The notes: generated by a model from the letters alone, not told the origin. Counted from the first letter of the stretch, positions 35,124 through 44,281 are shown. The stretch is 64,000 bases of DNA from JBMNGH01 sp050949725 (GCA_050949725.1 JBMNGH010000007.1:1-64000); one strand, 5' to 3'. Program-made: numbers and translations.

Positions 35124-35181
35124 TAGGATGGTAGTATGGTAGGAGATCGGTTATGAAAACACTCTTACCGGGGTGTTTTTT
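35124..35181 (+). promoter_or_regulatory. Candidate HutP-type attenuator in the ABC operon leader
   Basis: Three UAG triplets at 35124, 35132 and 35140 are each separated by 5 nt. GGTAGGAG (35138-35145) can pair with CTCTTACC (35162-35169) in 8 bp. The overlapping AAAACACTC (35156-35164) can instead pair with GGGTGTTTT (35171-35179) to form a terminator followed by T-rich sequence. The two structures exclude each other because both use CTC at 35162-35164. Confidence 0.6.
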
Positions 35182-35229
35182 GTTTTCTCCCCCATGCTGA
35201 CCGTTTTTATTATTAAGGGGGTAATTTAT

Positions 35230-36261
35230 TTGAAAAGGTTTTTTGCTCTATGTATGTTGTCACTTTTAGTTTTGTCTCTTATGCTGGCTGGTTGTGGAGA
35301 CCAGAACACCGGCAGCCAATCTTCTGAAGTTTCTAATGAAGGACAATCAGATACTACTGAAAAGGTGTTCAAGATTGGTATTTCACAATTCGTAGAACAC
35401 CCGGCACTCGACTCTGCTAGAGAAGGGTTTATTGACGGTTTAAAGGAGTCAGGTTTTGAAGAAGGAAAAAACGTAATATTTGAATTGGAAAATGCTCAAG
35501 CGGATTTTCCTACAACCCAAACGATCGCAAGCAAATTTGTGGCAGATGAAGTAGATTTAATTCTGGCAATAGCTACACCCTCCGCACAATCGGCGGCCAA
35601 TGCCACAAAAGACATACCAATCATGATAACGGCGGTGACTGACCCTGTTGAGGCCGGCCTTGTCAAAAGCCAGGAAAAACCCGATACAAATGTAACTGGC
35701 ACAACAGACATGAATCCAATAAAAGACCAACTAGAGCTTCTAAAGAAAATACTGCCAAGTGCTAATAATGTGGGCATAATCTACAATGCCGCTGAACCCA
35801 ATTCAAAAGTACAGGTCGACATAGCAAAAGATGTGTCAGATGATATCGGTTTGACTATACTTGAAGCGACAGTTGCAAACAGTAATGAGGTCAACCAAGC
35901 CATTCAAACCTTGGTCGGAAAAGTAGACGCATTGTATGTACCAACCGATAACACGGTCGCCTCTGCCATTGGGGCTGTTGTTAAAGTATGCAATGATTCA
36001 AAAATACCCGTGATAGGTGCCGAAAGAGGGCATGTTGAAGGAGGAGCGCTAGCGACTTTGGGTATTGACTACTACCTTCTTGGTAAACAGACCGGAAACA
36101 TGGCAGCCCGAGTTTTACAGGGCGAGAATCCACATAATATTCCAGTTGAAGGTTCAAAGGATCTAAAACTTATTATAAATATGACGTCAGCAAAAACCCT
36201 TGGAATAAATATACCGGATGAACTTAAATCAAAAGCTGATGAGATATTAGGAACTGATTAG
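35230..36261 (+). CDS. ABC transporter substrate-binding lipoprotein (ABC_sub_bind family)
   Basis: This 343-aa secreted lipoprotein has signal peptide LKRFFALCMLSLLVLSLML and lipobox LAGC, giving a lipidated Cys near residue 23. The mature part is a periplasmic-binding-protein-like-I fold of the ABC_sub_bind family (KIGISQFVEHPALD, LILAIATPSAQSA, VGIIYNAAEPNS). That family is found in putative tryptophan/tyrosine-type transporters. The start is TTG 35230 after AGGGGG. The permease and ATPase genes follow with spacings of 13 nt and an overlap. Ligand unknown; control by a HutP-like protein would suggest an amino acid. Confidence 0.92.
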   Translation: MKRFFALCMLSLLVLSLMLAGCGDQNTGSQSSEVSNEGQSDTTEKVFKIGISQFVEHPALDSAREGFIDGLKESGFEEGKNVIFELENAQADFPTTQTIASKFVADEVDLILAIATPSAQSAANATKDIPIMITAVTDPVEAGLVKSQEKPDTNVTGTTDMNPIKDQLELLKKILPSANNVGIIYNAAEPNSKVQVDIAKDVSDDIGLTILEATVANSNEVNQAIQTLVGKVDALYVPTDNTVASAIGAVVKVCNDSKIPVIGAERGHVEGGALATLGIDYYLLGKQTGNMAARVLQGENPHNIPVEGSKDLKLIINMTSAKTLGINIPDELKSKADEILGTD

Positions 36262-36274
36262 AGGTGTCCCGTAA

Positions 36275-37198
36275 ATGTGGCTTAACACTTTACTTACATC
36301 TGCCGAGCAGGGTCTGGTATTTGGAATCATGGCCCTTGGCGTATACATTACATTTAAAATTCTCAAATTTGCCGATTTAACTGTTGACGGAAGTTTCCCT
36401 CTCGGTGCAGCTGTGGCCGCTTCATTAATAGTGAGCGGCCAAAATCCTTTTCTCGCAACAGCTGTAGCTTTTGCTGCAGGCGGAGGGGCAGGTATCTTTA
36501 CTGGATTGCTAAACACCAAGGCTAAAATAAGTGACTTGTTAGCAGGAATTTTAACAATGACATCATTGTACTCAATTAATTTGAGAATAATGGGAAAACC
36601 GAATATACCTTTATTAAACCAACCTACTATTTTTACTTTTGTGCAGGATTTAATTAAAAGCATGATTCCCGGTTTTCCTTTAAAATATATGTTTATAATC
36701 ATCTTTATAATTACCGCCTTAGCGGTTAAAATCCTTTTGGACATTTTCCTCAAGACGCAAATGGGTTTTTCATTACGAGCAACAGGGGATAACCCACAAA
36801 TGATACGAAGTCAAGGGGTCAATACTGATATTGCCAAAATTACCGGTCTCTGCCTTTCGAATGCGATCATAGCCACTGCTGGAGCTCTTGTAGCCCAATA
36901 TCAGGGATTTGCCGATGTAGGAATGGGAATAGGAACAGTAGTTGCCGGCCTTGCATCTGTAATAATAGGTGATGCTCTTATCGGCGAAAGATCTATTTTC
37001 TTTAGTACATTGAGTGCTCTGTTCGGGTCTTTTTTGTACCGGCTAAGCATTTCCCTTGTACTGTCTTTTAGATTAGCCCAGGCCTCAGATCTAAAGTTGC
37101 TCACAGCATTAGTAGTGATAGCAGCGCTTACTTTACCGCAATTTAAAAAGACGTTAAAGATAAACTTCGGGAGGGGGGCTTCTGATGCTCAAAATTGA
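36275..37198 (+). CDS. ABC transporter permease
   Basis: This 307-aa membrane protein with about nine helices belongs to the branched-chain-type permease superfamily (BPD_transp_2). FADLTVDGSFPLGAAVAASL and the EAA-like ATGDNPQMIRSQG segment near residue 168 are typical of partners of ABC_sub_bind proteins. GAGGTG precedes the ATG. It overlaps the ATPase gene by 14 nt. Confidence 0.9.
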   Translation: MWLNTLLTSAEQGLVFGIMALGVYITFKILKFADLTVDGSFPLGAAVAASLIVSGQNPFLATAVAFAAGGGAGIFTGLLNTKAKISDLLAGILTMTSLYSINLRIMGKPNIPLLNQPTIFTFVQDLIKSMIPGFPLKYMFIIIFIITALAVKILLDIFLKTQMGFSLRATGDNPQMIRSQGVNTDIAKITGLCLSNAIIATAGALVAQYQGFADVGMGIGTVVAGLASVIIGDALIGERSIFFSTLSALFGSFLYRLSISLVLSFRLAQASDLKLLTALVVIAALTLPQFKKTLKINFGRGASDAQN

Positions 37199-37979
37199 AA
37201 GTGTTTCAAAGACATTTAATCGAAATACCCCTAATGAAAACAAGGTTTTTGACGGACTTTCACTTGAAATAAATGAGGGCGACTTTGTCACAATAATTGG
37301 CAGCAACGGAGCTGGTAAGTCAACACTTCTCAATATAATTGCGGGGGTCTTCCCTATAGATGCGGGCTCAATAAAGCTCGATAACAATGACATATCCAAT
37401 TTCCCCGAATATAAAAGGGCTGCCTATATTGGGAGGGTTTTCCAGGATCCAATGCTGGGAACTTCTCCATCGATGACAATCGAAGAAAATCTGTCTCTCG
37501 CCTATTCGCGCTGTGAAAACTTTAGTTTAACCTGGGGACTAAATCCCTTGAAAAGGAGTCTATTTAAAAAGTACCTGTCAGACATCCCTCTAGGGTTGGA
37601 AAAAAGACTGACAACAAAAGTTAGGCTGCTTTCAGGTGGCCAAAGACAGGCACTGACACTTGTTATGGCAACCATGAAAAAGCCGAGGCTCCTTCTGTTA
37701 GACGAACACACCGCCGCTCTAGACCCGAAAACCGCCATACTTGTAAATGACTTGACCGAACAAATCATCCGCAAAGACAAAATTACGACACTTATGGTGA
37801 CCCATAACTTGGAACATGCTATCAAAATGGGCAACAGACTTATTATGATGCATATGGGAAAAGTAGTTTTGGATATAAGTGGTGAGGAAAAAGCCACGAT
37901 GACAATTCCCATGTTACTGAAAAAATTCGAACAGACGCAGGGTGAACAATTTGTCAATGACAGGGTTATGCTCGCTTAG
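37185..37979 (+). CDS. ABC transporter ATP-binding protein
   Basis: This 264-aa ATPase has Walker A GSNGAGKST (near 39-47), the signature LSGGQRQAL (near 145), Walker B LLLLDEH (near 165) and a switch histidine in VTHNLEH. GGGAGG precedes the ATG, inside the permease gene. It completes the three-gene importer. The D-loop region TAALDP is normal. Confidence 0.94.
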   Translation: MLKIESVSKTFNRNTPNENKVFDGLSLEINEGDFVTIIGSNGAGKSTLLNIIAGVFPIDAGSIKLDNNDISNFPEYKRAAYIGRVFQDPMLGTSPSMTIEENLSLAYSRCENFSLTWGLNPLKRSLFKKYLSDIPLGLEKRLTTKVRLLSGGQRQALTLVMATMKKPRLLLLDEHTAALDPKTAILVNDLTEQIIRKDKITTLMVTHNLEHAIKMGNRLIMMHMGKVVLDISGEEKATMTIPMLLKKFEQTQGEQFVNDRVMLA

Positions 37980-38149
37980 AATTTATTCATAATTGAATTT
38001 TGCATAACAAGTATTCTCACCATTTCTGAAGATATTGATTAACTTGATTACCGCAACTATAATAATATTATAATACTACTTTTATTAATTTTTATTAAAT
38101 TTGCCTCAATTTTCCGATCGACTGATTATGTTGGAGGGAAAATATACAT

Positions 38150-39787
38150 ATGATCATCAAGGTTAAAGATGTGCTTACTTTTGGCGGCCTAAAAAATGCA
38201 AAGCTAGTTGCGGGTGCAGGTGGCATCGAAAACGAAGTTGAGAGCATAAGTGTCTTGGAGGTAGCCGAGTCCGCCATTGGAAGGTGGGTCCTTAAAAATC
38301 AGCTATATATTACTTCCTTTTATGCCATACATTCAAATGTAGAAATGCAGAAAATAGTCATCAAAACATTGGTCGATTCTAAATGTTGTGGCTTGGTATT
38401 GTGCCACATTAATTTATGGGTTAAGAATATTCATCCCGAAGTTATTGACCTATGCAATCAACTTAACTTTCCACTAATAGTAGCCGATTCTGATGTTTCT
38501 TATGTTGAGATCTTAAATCCCATTATTGAGAGACTGATGAAAATAAACATGGCTGACACTCAGCTAATGCTCAGTGCACAAAACAAGCTGATAGATATAG
38601 TTGCCACTAATGATCAATTAGAGGATATTTTTAGAAGTATAACAAGTGTCTTTAAAAGCGAAATTTCATTTTATGATTTGGATAATAAGTGCATTTTTGC
38701 CAACTGTTATTGCAGTTCTGTCACAATTTCCAAAATCGAGAATTTTTTAAAGGATTCCTGTTACAGCTTGTTTGCTGAATTGAAAAACAATTCTTTTACA
38801 ACGAAAACTATTGATGGAAAATCATGGATTATATATCCTATTAAAGCTGTAGGCGTATTTTACGGCTTTGTTGTTGTTTTAAACAGCTTCGATAGCCCTG
38901 AAATTGCCCAAAATTTGATAAAAAATATAGCCAAGATGTGTACACTGATTTACACCAAAAAAAGTAGGCTTAAAGAACTGCAAGAAATTTATGTCCAAAA
39001 TTATATCAGCGATCTGATAACCTGGAATTTTAGAAACGACGATGTTGCAATCAAATCTGGTTTAGACCTGGGTTGGGATATAAGAAATAAATCCTACCTA
39101 GTTATTATAAATATTAACAGTATTCAAGAGTATTTGTTTCGTAAAGAGGTAAAAGATATACAAAACTATGTGAAAAAATATCTTTATCCTCTCATTGTAG
39201 AAGAAGTAAAATCATTTAATCCTAAAAATTTAATCGGTTATAGAAGTGATATGGTTTTTATACTGATAGAAAGAGATAAAAAACTTGATGAGGAAAATAT
39301 AGAAACAGTGACTGCTAACAGAATATTAAAACTTTGCTCGGAACATTTCCAGGGTTCTGTATCAATAGGAATCAGTGATTACATTTCTGACTATACAAGA
39401 ATTCCCACCAGCTATGTTGAAGCTACAAATGCTGCTATTCTCGGCCGTAAATTTTTCGGTGAAAATAAGGTTACAAAATATTCCGACCTCGGTTTTTTAA
39501 TGTTGTTAAAAGAGATGAAAAAAACCAAGAATACAGATATGATTATCGATTATTTGTTGCAACCCCTTATTGAATATGATAGGCTAAATTATACAACCCT
39601 CGTAAAAACATTTGAGTGTCTGCTGGAGAACAATATGGATGCTACTAGGGTTTCCGAAGCCTTGTTCGTTCACAAGAATACTGTAAATTACAGGAAAGGC
39701 AAAATAATAGAGATTTTAGGTAAAAATCCTTTCGAAATGCCGCATTTGATAAATTATCTCTTGGCATACACTTTACAAAAGTTGTAA
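38150..39787 (+). CDS. PucR-family transcriptional regulator (island 2)
   Basis: This 545-aa regulator is paralogous to the one at 24.9 kb. It has the N-terminal PucR domain (VKDVLTFGGLKNAKLVAG), a central region with matching YRSD segments, and the C-terminal helix-turn-helix LFVHKNTVNYRKGKIIEILG near 505-525. GGAGGG lies 11 nt before the ATG. It precedes the second NCS1 permease, separated by a strong terminator. Autoregulation and ligand are unknown. Confidence 0.92.
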   Translation: MIIKVKDVLTFGGLKNAKLVAGAGGIENEVESISVLEVAESAIGRWVLKNQLYITSFYAIHSNVEMQKIVIKTLVDSKCCGLVLCHINLWVKNIHPEVIDLCNQLNFPLIVADSDVSYVEILNPIIERLMKINMADTQLMLSAQNKLIDIVATNDQLEDIFRSITSVFKSEISFYDLDNKCIFANCYCSSVTISKIENFLKDSCYSLFAELKNNSFTTKTIDGKSWIIYPIKAVGVFYGFVVVLNSFDSPEIAQNLIKNIAKMCTLIYTKKSRLKELQEIYVQNYISDLITWNFRNDDVAIKSGLDLGWDIRNKSYLVIININSIQEYLFRKEVKDIQNYVKKYLYPLIVEEVKSFNPKNLIGYRSDMVFILIERDKKLDEENIETVTANRILKLCSEHFQGSVSIGISDYISDYTRIPTSYVEATNAAILGRKFFGENKVTKYSDLGFLMLLKEMKKTKNTDMIIDYLLQPLIEYDRLNYTTLVKTFECLLENNMDATRVSEALFVHKNTVNYRKGKIIEILGKNPFEMPHLINYLLAYTLQKL

Positions 39788-39798
39788 ATTTGTTAATT

Positions 39799-39850
39799 AT
39801 ATGCATCTGTTTGTGTGTTTGAACAAACGGATGCATATTTTTTTATTTTT
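39799..39850 (+). terminator. Strong Rho-independent terminator of PucR gene 2
   Basis: ATATGCATCTGTTTGT pairs with ACAAACGGATGCATAT (one G-T) with an 8-nt loop, followed by a long T run. It separates the regulator gene from the permease. Confidence 0.92.
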
Positions 39851-39939
39851 TGCAATAATGTTTTAAAAAAATGCATATTATATACTTGAGTTAAACAAGC
39901 TAAAATCATAGCTAAAATCATATAGGGAGGAGATGAGTG

Positions 39940-41238
39940 ATGAGTACTACTGCAGAGACACAAAAATCGAGCGCTCATGACCACGCGACTGAAAGGGTCC
40001 CTGAGCGGGAGAAGAAGGGAATTTTTGAAGTTGCAATCGTCACAGCAGGGTTTTGTATTTGCATGTCCGGCCTTTTTACAGGAGCCTCAATCGCCATCGG
40101 CTTAAATTTCAGACAGGCTATAATCGCTGGAATCATAGGGAACTTAATTCTTTCAGTATACGGTGGCGCTGTTGGAATGGCAGGTGCAAAAGAGGGTGTG
40201 TCCACATCCTTGTTGGCAAGGCAGGGGTTTGGGCGCGAAGGATCAAAGGTAGTGAGTATGGTGCTTGCCCTAACAATGTTGGGGTGGTTCTCAGTCCAAG
40301 TAGGGTTTTTCGGGGATACCATCAGTGCCATGTTCCCGAATGGGGGTTTCTTCGCAACCAAATATGTGGCAGCTTTTTGGGGTGGAATCTTAATGCTTTT
40401 GACCGCCTATTACGGATTTAAAGGAATCAGTGTGCTCAGCAAAATTGCGGTGCCTGCAATTGCAATACTGTCGATTATCGGAATTTTTGCTGCGGTAAAC
40501 ACTGTAGGTGGTTGGAATTCAATTACTGCTGTAAAGCCTGCCCAAAACATCAGCTTGGGTTCCGGCATTGTAATGGTAGTGGGTTCATTTGCCGCCGGTG
40601 CTTCAGCTCAAGCCGACATAACTCGGTATGCTAAATCGCCGAGAGTTTCCTGGATAGCCACAATTATTGGTTACATGATAGCAAATTTGTTTATTATAAT
40701 GGCAGGCTACATTACGAGTTTGGCTACCGGTTTGGGAGACTTGCCATCGGCAATGCTGCAATTAGGTCTTGGAATCCCCGCACTAATAGTCCTTATTGCC
40801 GCACAGTGGACTACAAATGATAACAACCTTTACACCTCTTCTCTAGGCCTTGCAAACATAATCAATGTAGACAGATCTAAAATCGTTTTGGTCACCGGTG
40901 TATTGGCAACACTTGTGGGGGTTGCTGGTCTGTCTAACTACTTCGAAAGCTGGTTGGTTATTTTAGGAATTGGTGTCCCTCCTATGGCAGGAATTATCTT
41001 GGCAGATTATTTCTTCATCAGTGGACAAAAATATAGCTATGGAAAAGGCACTGAATACGCCAAATGGAACCTCAACGCATTTATAAGCTGGATCATAGCT
41101 TGTGTCGTAGGATATTTTGTAACCTGGGGCATCGGCTCATTAAATTCCTTAATAGTGGGTCTTGTCCTATACATCATATTGATGAAAGTAAATAAGGACA
41201 AAGCTATGATAGGAAAATATATTGAAGAAAAGTTTTAA
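39940..41238 (+). CDS. NCS1-family permease, cytosine/hydantoin type (island 2)
   Basis: This 432-aa 12-helix transporter is paralogous to the island 1 permease. Shared signatures include GLFTGASIAIGLNFRQAI, AKEGVSTSLLARQGFGREGS, QADITRYAKSPR and AAQWTTNDNNLYTSSLG. The ATG at 39940 has GGAGGA eight bases upstream. It imports a nucleobase, hydantoin or a related heterocycle, presumably under PucR control. The M29-like enzyme gene follows after 33 nt and is probably cotranscribed. Confidence 0.92.
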   Translation: MSTTAETQKSSAHDHATERVPEREKKGIFEVAIVTAGFCICMSGLFTGASIAIGLNFRQAIIAGIIGNLILSVYGGAVGMAGAKEGVSTSLLARQGFGREGSKVVSMVLALTMLGWFSVQVGFFGDTISAMFPNGGFFATKYVAAFWGGILMLLTAYYGFKGISVLSKIAVPAIAILSIIGIFAAVNTVGGWNSITAVKPAQNISLGSGIVMVVGSFAAGASAQADITRYAKSPRVSWIATIIGYMIANLFIIMAGYITSLATGLGDLPSAMLQLGLGIPALIVLIAAQWTTNDNNLYTSSLGLANIINVDRSKIVLVTGVLATLVGVAGLSNYFESWLVILGIGVPPMAGIILADYFFISGQKYSYGKGTEYAKWNLNAFISWIIACVVGYFVTWGIGSLNSLIVGLVLYIILMKVNKDKAMIGKYIEEKF

Positions 41239-41271
41239 AACAAATAAAAATATCTTTAAGGAGGTTTTTCA

Positions 41272-42318
41272 ATGCCGACATATTTAGACATGGAGCTGAC
41301 TCAAGCTGCCTACAAGCTAATGCACGACATGGTAAAAGTCAAAAAAGGAGAAAGTGTTTTAGTTACTATTGATTCAATATCAGACTTCAGAGTTGCAGAG
41401 GAAATAGCAAAGATATCAGAAGCCCTCGGTGCCAAAGTCATGCTTGCATGGCATTCTACACCTAAAGGATATGGTGCGATGACAATGCCGTATCTACCAG
41501 AACCTCTAATTGCGTGTGCTGACAAAACCGATGTGTGGATTGAGCTAAATGACCAATGGCTGCTCTACTCTCCCCTTTGGGATAAAGCCGTTACTAATGG
41601 TCGGACGAGACAGGTGATGTTAGGTGGATTGGGCATTGAGAGGATAGTGAGAAACATAGGTAAGGTTGATATGGCAGTCCAAAAACAATTCCAGGATGAA
41701 CTGACAAGAATGACAAAAGAAGCAAAAGAGGTTCGTATAACTAACAAGGCTGGCACCGACATTAAGTTCAACAATGACCCGAACAGACCTATTAATAACG
41801 AGATTGACTACAGCACCCCTGGTGCCCACTTCCTCATCGGGCAAATTGGTTGGGCTCCTAAAGAAGAAACCATCAATGGGAAAATAGCAATCGACGGAGC
41901 AATAAGCGGCGGAGGAGATGCAGAATTAGGGGTGCTCGATGAGGTCATAACGTATATAGTTGAAAAAGGCAGGATCGTAGATTTTCAAGGAGGTCAAAAA
42001 GCAGAAATAATCAAAAACCACTTCAAATCACTCAATGATCCTAATATGTATATAGCTGCACACGTATGCTATGGCTGCAGCCCGAACGCCAAGCTCGAAG
42101 GCTGTACAACAGAAGATGAAAGAGTATGGGGAAGCACTCAATGGGGTTTCGGCCATCAAGGTCCTAACTACTCAGGAGGAGAGCCAAGGACTGCAAAAAG
42201 CCACATTGACGGTATATGCTTAGATTGTTCTGTATGGCTGGACGGTCGCAAGATACTTGAAGACGGTGTATTCATTGACAGCAAACTTGCCGAATTAGCT
42301 AAAAAACTCGGTAAATAG
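41272..42318 (+). CDS. M29 aminopeptidase-like/NicX-like metalloenzyme (island 2)
   Basis: This 348-aa protein is related to aminopeptidase T/M29 and to 2,5-dihydroxypyridine dioxygenase NicX. Likely metal ligands include Glu in TTEDERVWG near residue 282 and His/Asp in KSHIDGICLD near 310. AAGGAGG precedes the ATG. Genomic pairing with an NCS1 permease and PucR favours action on a small heterocycle or amide rather than on peptides, but this is inference. A paralogue with the same EDERV-G and SH-DG signatures lies at 50.4 kb. Confidence 0.82.
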   Translation: MPTYLDMELTQAAYKLMHDMVKVKKGESVLVTIDSISDFRVAEEIAKISEALGAKVMLAWHSTPKGYGAMTMPYLPEPLIACADKTDVWIELNDQWLLYSPLWDKAVTNGRTRQVMLGGLGIERIVRNIGKVDMAVQKQFQDELTRMTKEAKEVRITNKAGTDIKFNNDPNRPINNEIDYSTPGAHFLIGQIGWAPKEETINGKIAIDGAISGGGDAELGVLDEVITYIVEKGRIVDFQGGQKAEIIKNHFKSLNDPNMYIAAHVCYGCSPNAKLEGCTTEDERVWGSTQWGFGHQGPNYSGGEPRTAKSHIDGICLDCSVWLDGRKILEDGVFIDSKLAELAKKLGK

Positions 42319-42331
42319 CTTAATCAGAGGT

Positions 42332-42360
42332 CAGTAGGCTGTACATACTACAGCCTACTG
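42332..42360 (+). other. Intercistronic hairpin
   Basis: CAGTAGGCTGT and ACAGCCTACTG form a perfect 11-bp stem with a 7-nt loop, 14 nt after the M29-like stop. No T run follows, so it is more likely an mRNA 3' stabiliser or processing site than a terminator. Confidence 0.7.
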
Positions 42361-42418
42361 AAATTGTCTAATAGCACAATTGTGTAAAAAATAATAAATA
42401 AACACAGGGGGCAGTTTT

Positions 42419-43036
42419 ATGAGCAAACTGGTTAAAGTCGGGGCAGATCCCTTTCCTCCTTATCAGTTTTATGATGAATCGGGAAATGTGAAAGGTTCCG
42501 ATTATGACTTGGTAAAAAAAGCATTTAAATTAGCAGGCTACGACATAGAAGTAAAATTGGATGAATGGAAAAAAATAGAGGAAGACCTGATCAACAAAGT
42601 TTTCGATGCTGCCTTCCAGGTCCAACATACGCCTGAAAGAGAAAAGAAATATCACTTTTCTGACCTCTTGAGAAATGCAGTAACGGAAGTTGTAACAGGT
42701 AAGGAAGGGTTAATTCTTAATTCATATAAGGAAATTGAAGAGAAGGGGTTGAAGATAGGTGTAATCGACAACTACACTTATGGGGACGATGTTGATTCCT
42801 TGGATCCATCTCTAAAGGTAACTTATCCGGATCAACTTCCTCTGTTGAAGGCAATAAATGATAAGGAAGTAGATGTAGGCATATTTGACAAAGGCGTCAA
42901 AGAATATTTAATGAAAAGTGCAGGTATAACAAATATCCACTCAATTAAACCTCTGGAATTCATCAGGCCTTTGTATGTGGTCTTTAACGATCCATCACTG
43001 AGGGACGAGTTTAACAAAGGTCTTGCAAAAGTATGA
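42419..43036 (+). CDS. Solute-binding-protein family 3 domain protein without signal peptide
   Basis: This 205-aa protein has the SBP_bac_3 fold: KVGADPFPPYQFYDESGNVKG at the N terminus, GSDYDLVKKAF, and QVQHTPEREKKYHFS, where a ligand Arg is conserved. It starts directly at the domain, with no signal peptide, lipobox or transmembrane helix, although a signal would normally precede it by 20-30 residues. No upstream in-frame extension provides one. It would therefore be cytoplasmic, perhaps a ligand sensor or carrier for the neighbouring pathway. It ends at a strong terminator. Confidence 0.85.
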   Translation: MSKLVKVGADPFPPYQFYDESGNVKGSDYDLVKKAFKLAGYDIEVKLDEWKKIEEDLINKVFDAAFQVQHTPEREKKYHFSDLLRNAVTEVVTGKEGLILNSYKEIEEKGLKIGVIDNYTYGDDVDSLDPSLKVTYPDQLPLLKAINDKEVDVGIFDKGVKEYLMKSAGITNIHSIKPLEFIRPLYVVFNDPSLRDEFNKGLAKV

Positions 43037-43046
43037 TTTTGGTGAC

Positions 43047-43108
43047 AAGCCCCCTTGCATAAAAACAGTTTAGATAAAACTGTTTTACAAGGGGGCTATT
43101 TTTTCTTT
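43047..43108 (+). terminator. Compound terminator, convergent with thiI
   Basis: AGCCCCCTTG pairs with CAAGGGGGCT; inside it AAAACAGTTT pairs with AAACTGTTTT. ATTTTTTCTTT follows. Confidence 0.92.
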
Positions 43109-43120
43109 GTACTTCATTGA

Positions 43121-44281
43121 CTACGGTTTTATATCAATGGTTTGTATGTCACACAACCCTGTATGAATGAGCCTGGCTACGTCAAGGTTGCTTTCGGCAT
43201 CATGAACAGACGAAAGCGCTGGCCTAGTCTTGGGGTGCTTTGGCACAAATACCGTACAACAGTCAGCATACGGCTGTATAGAAATATCATAAGTGCCTAT
43301 TTTACGGGCATAATCCATTATCTCCACCTTGTCAAAGCCGATAAGGGGTCGGAAAATGGGCATTTCTGCCACTTCATCAGTTGCCATCAATGCCTCCAGT
43401 GTCTGGCTGGCTACTTGTCCCACGCTCTCGCCCGTCACCAGGGCCTTTGCTCCGAACGTTTGGGCCAGCCGTTGTGATATCCTAACCATCATACGGCGCA
43501 TAAGTATTGTAAGAAAATCTTCAGGCCCTTTTTCCGCAAGGTTCTTCAGGACATCGGTGAAATTGACCACATGCAAACGAATACCGTTTGAATAACTTGC
43601 GAGAACCCTGCAAAGATCAATCACCTTCTCCTTTGCCCTGTCACTCGTGAACGGGAAACTGTGAAAGTATACTGCATCAATTTCTATTCCCCTTTTCATT
43701 GTCATATAACCTGCAACAGGACTGTCAATCCCTCCCGACAACAGCAGCATAGCCTTGCCATTTGAACCTAAAGGGAGGCCACCCGGTCCCGGGATTTTTT
43801 CAAGATATACAAAAGCCCTTTCTCTTATCTCAATCTCAAGCACAACATCGGGATTGTGAACATCCACGCTTAGACCGTCCAAATTTGAAAGTAAATGAGC
43901 TCCAATCTCTTTACTTACTTCCGGAGATTTTAATGAAAAAGATTTGTTTGGCCTGCGCGTCTCAACCTTAAAAGTTTTACCGAAATAAGCCGCACTTTTC
44001 ATAATTGATAGGGCTGTTTCTTTTATAGAACTCATTTTGAGTTCACAGCTCATGGCAGGTGAAACTGATACTATGCCAAATACCTTGCTCAAGGAATCTG
44101 CTATCTCTTCAGGAATACCACTTGCATAGCAATATATACGTCCATGCGTCTTTTTCACGATTATATTGTCGAACCGCTTAAGCGCAGCTTTTATCCTCTG
44201 TATTAGAATCCTTTCAAAAAAAGGGCGGTTTTCACCTTTTAAGGCTATTTCACCAAAGCTTACCAAAAATAGGTTTTCCAT
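43121..44281 (-). CDS. thiI: tRNA 4-thiouridine sulfurtransferase
   Basis: This 386-aa enzyme uses a persulfide sulfur to make 4-thiouridine in tRNA and may also serve thiazole synthesis. An N-terminal ferredoxin-like/THUMP region (about 1-165) precedes the PP-loop LLLSGGIDSPVAG near 180. DCCTVFVPKHP near 345 holds the catalytic cysteine. No C-terminal rhodanese domain is present, as is usual in Firmicutes. GGAGG lies five bases before the ATG. It is 2 nt downstream of a cysteine desulfurase gene, its sulfur donor. Confidence 0.95.
   Translation of the reverse strand: MENLFLVSFGEIALKGENRPFFERILIQRIKAALKRFDNIIVKKTHGRIYCYASGIPEEIADSLSKVFGIVSVSPAMSCELKMSSIKETALSIMKSAAYFGKTFKVETRRPNKSFSLKSPEVSKEIGAHLLSNLDGLSVDVHNPDVVLEIEIRERAFVYLEKIPGPGGLPLGSNGKAMLLLSGGIDSPVAGYMTMKRGIEIDAVYFHSFPFTSDRAKEKVIDLCRVLASYSNGIRLHVVNFTDVLKNLAEKGPEDFLTILMRRMMVRISQRLAQTFGAKALVTGESVGQVASQTLEALMATDEVAEMPIFRPLIGFDKVEIMDYARKIGTYDISIQPYADCCTVFVPKHPKTRPALSSVHDAESNLDVARLIHTGLCDIQTIDIKP

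Noticed and set aside
35113..35185. Short leader peptide attenuator (MVVW-type) before the ABC operon
   Set aside because: The tiny frame lacks a ribosome site and has a single Trp codon; the periodic UAG triplets beside a HutP gene explain the region better.
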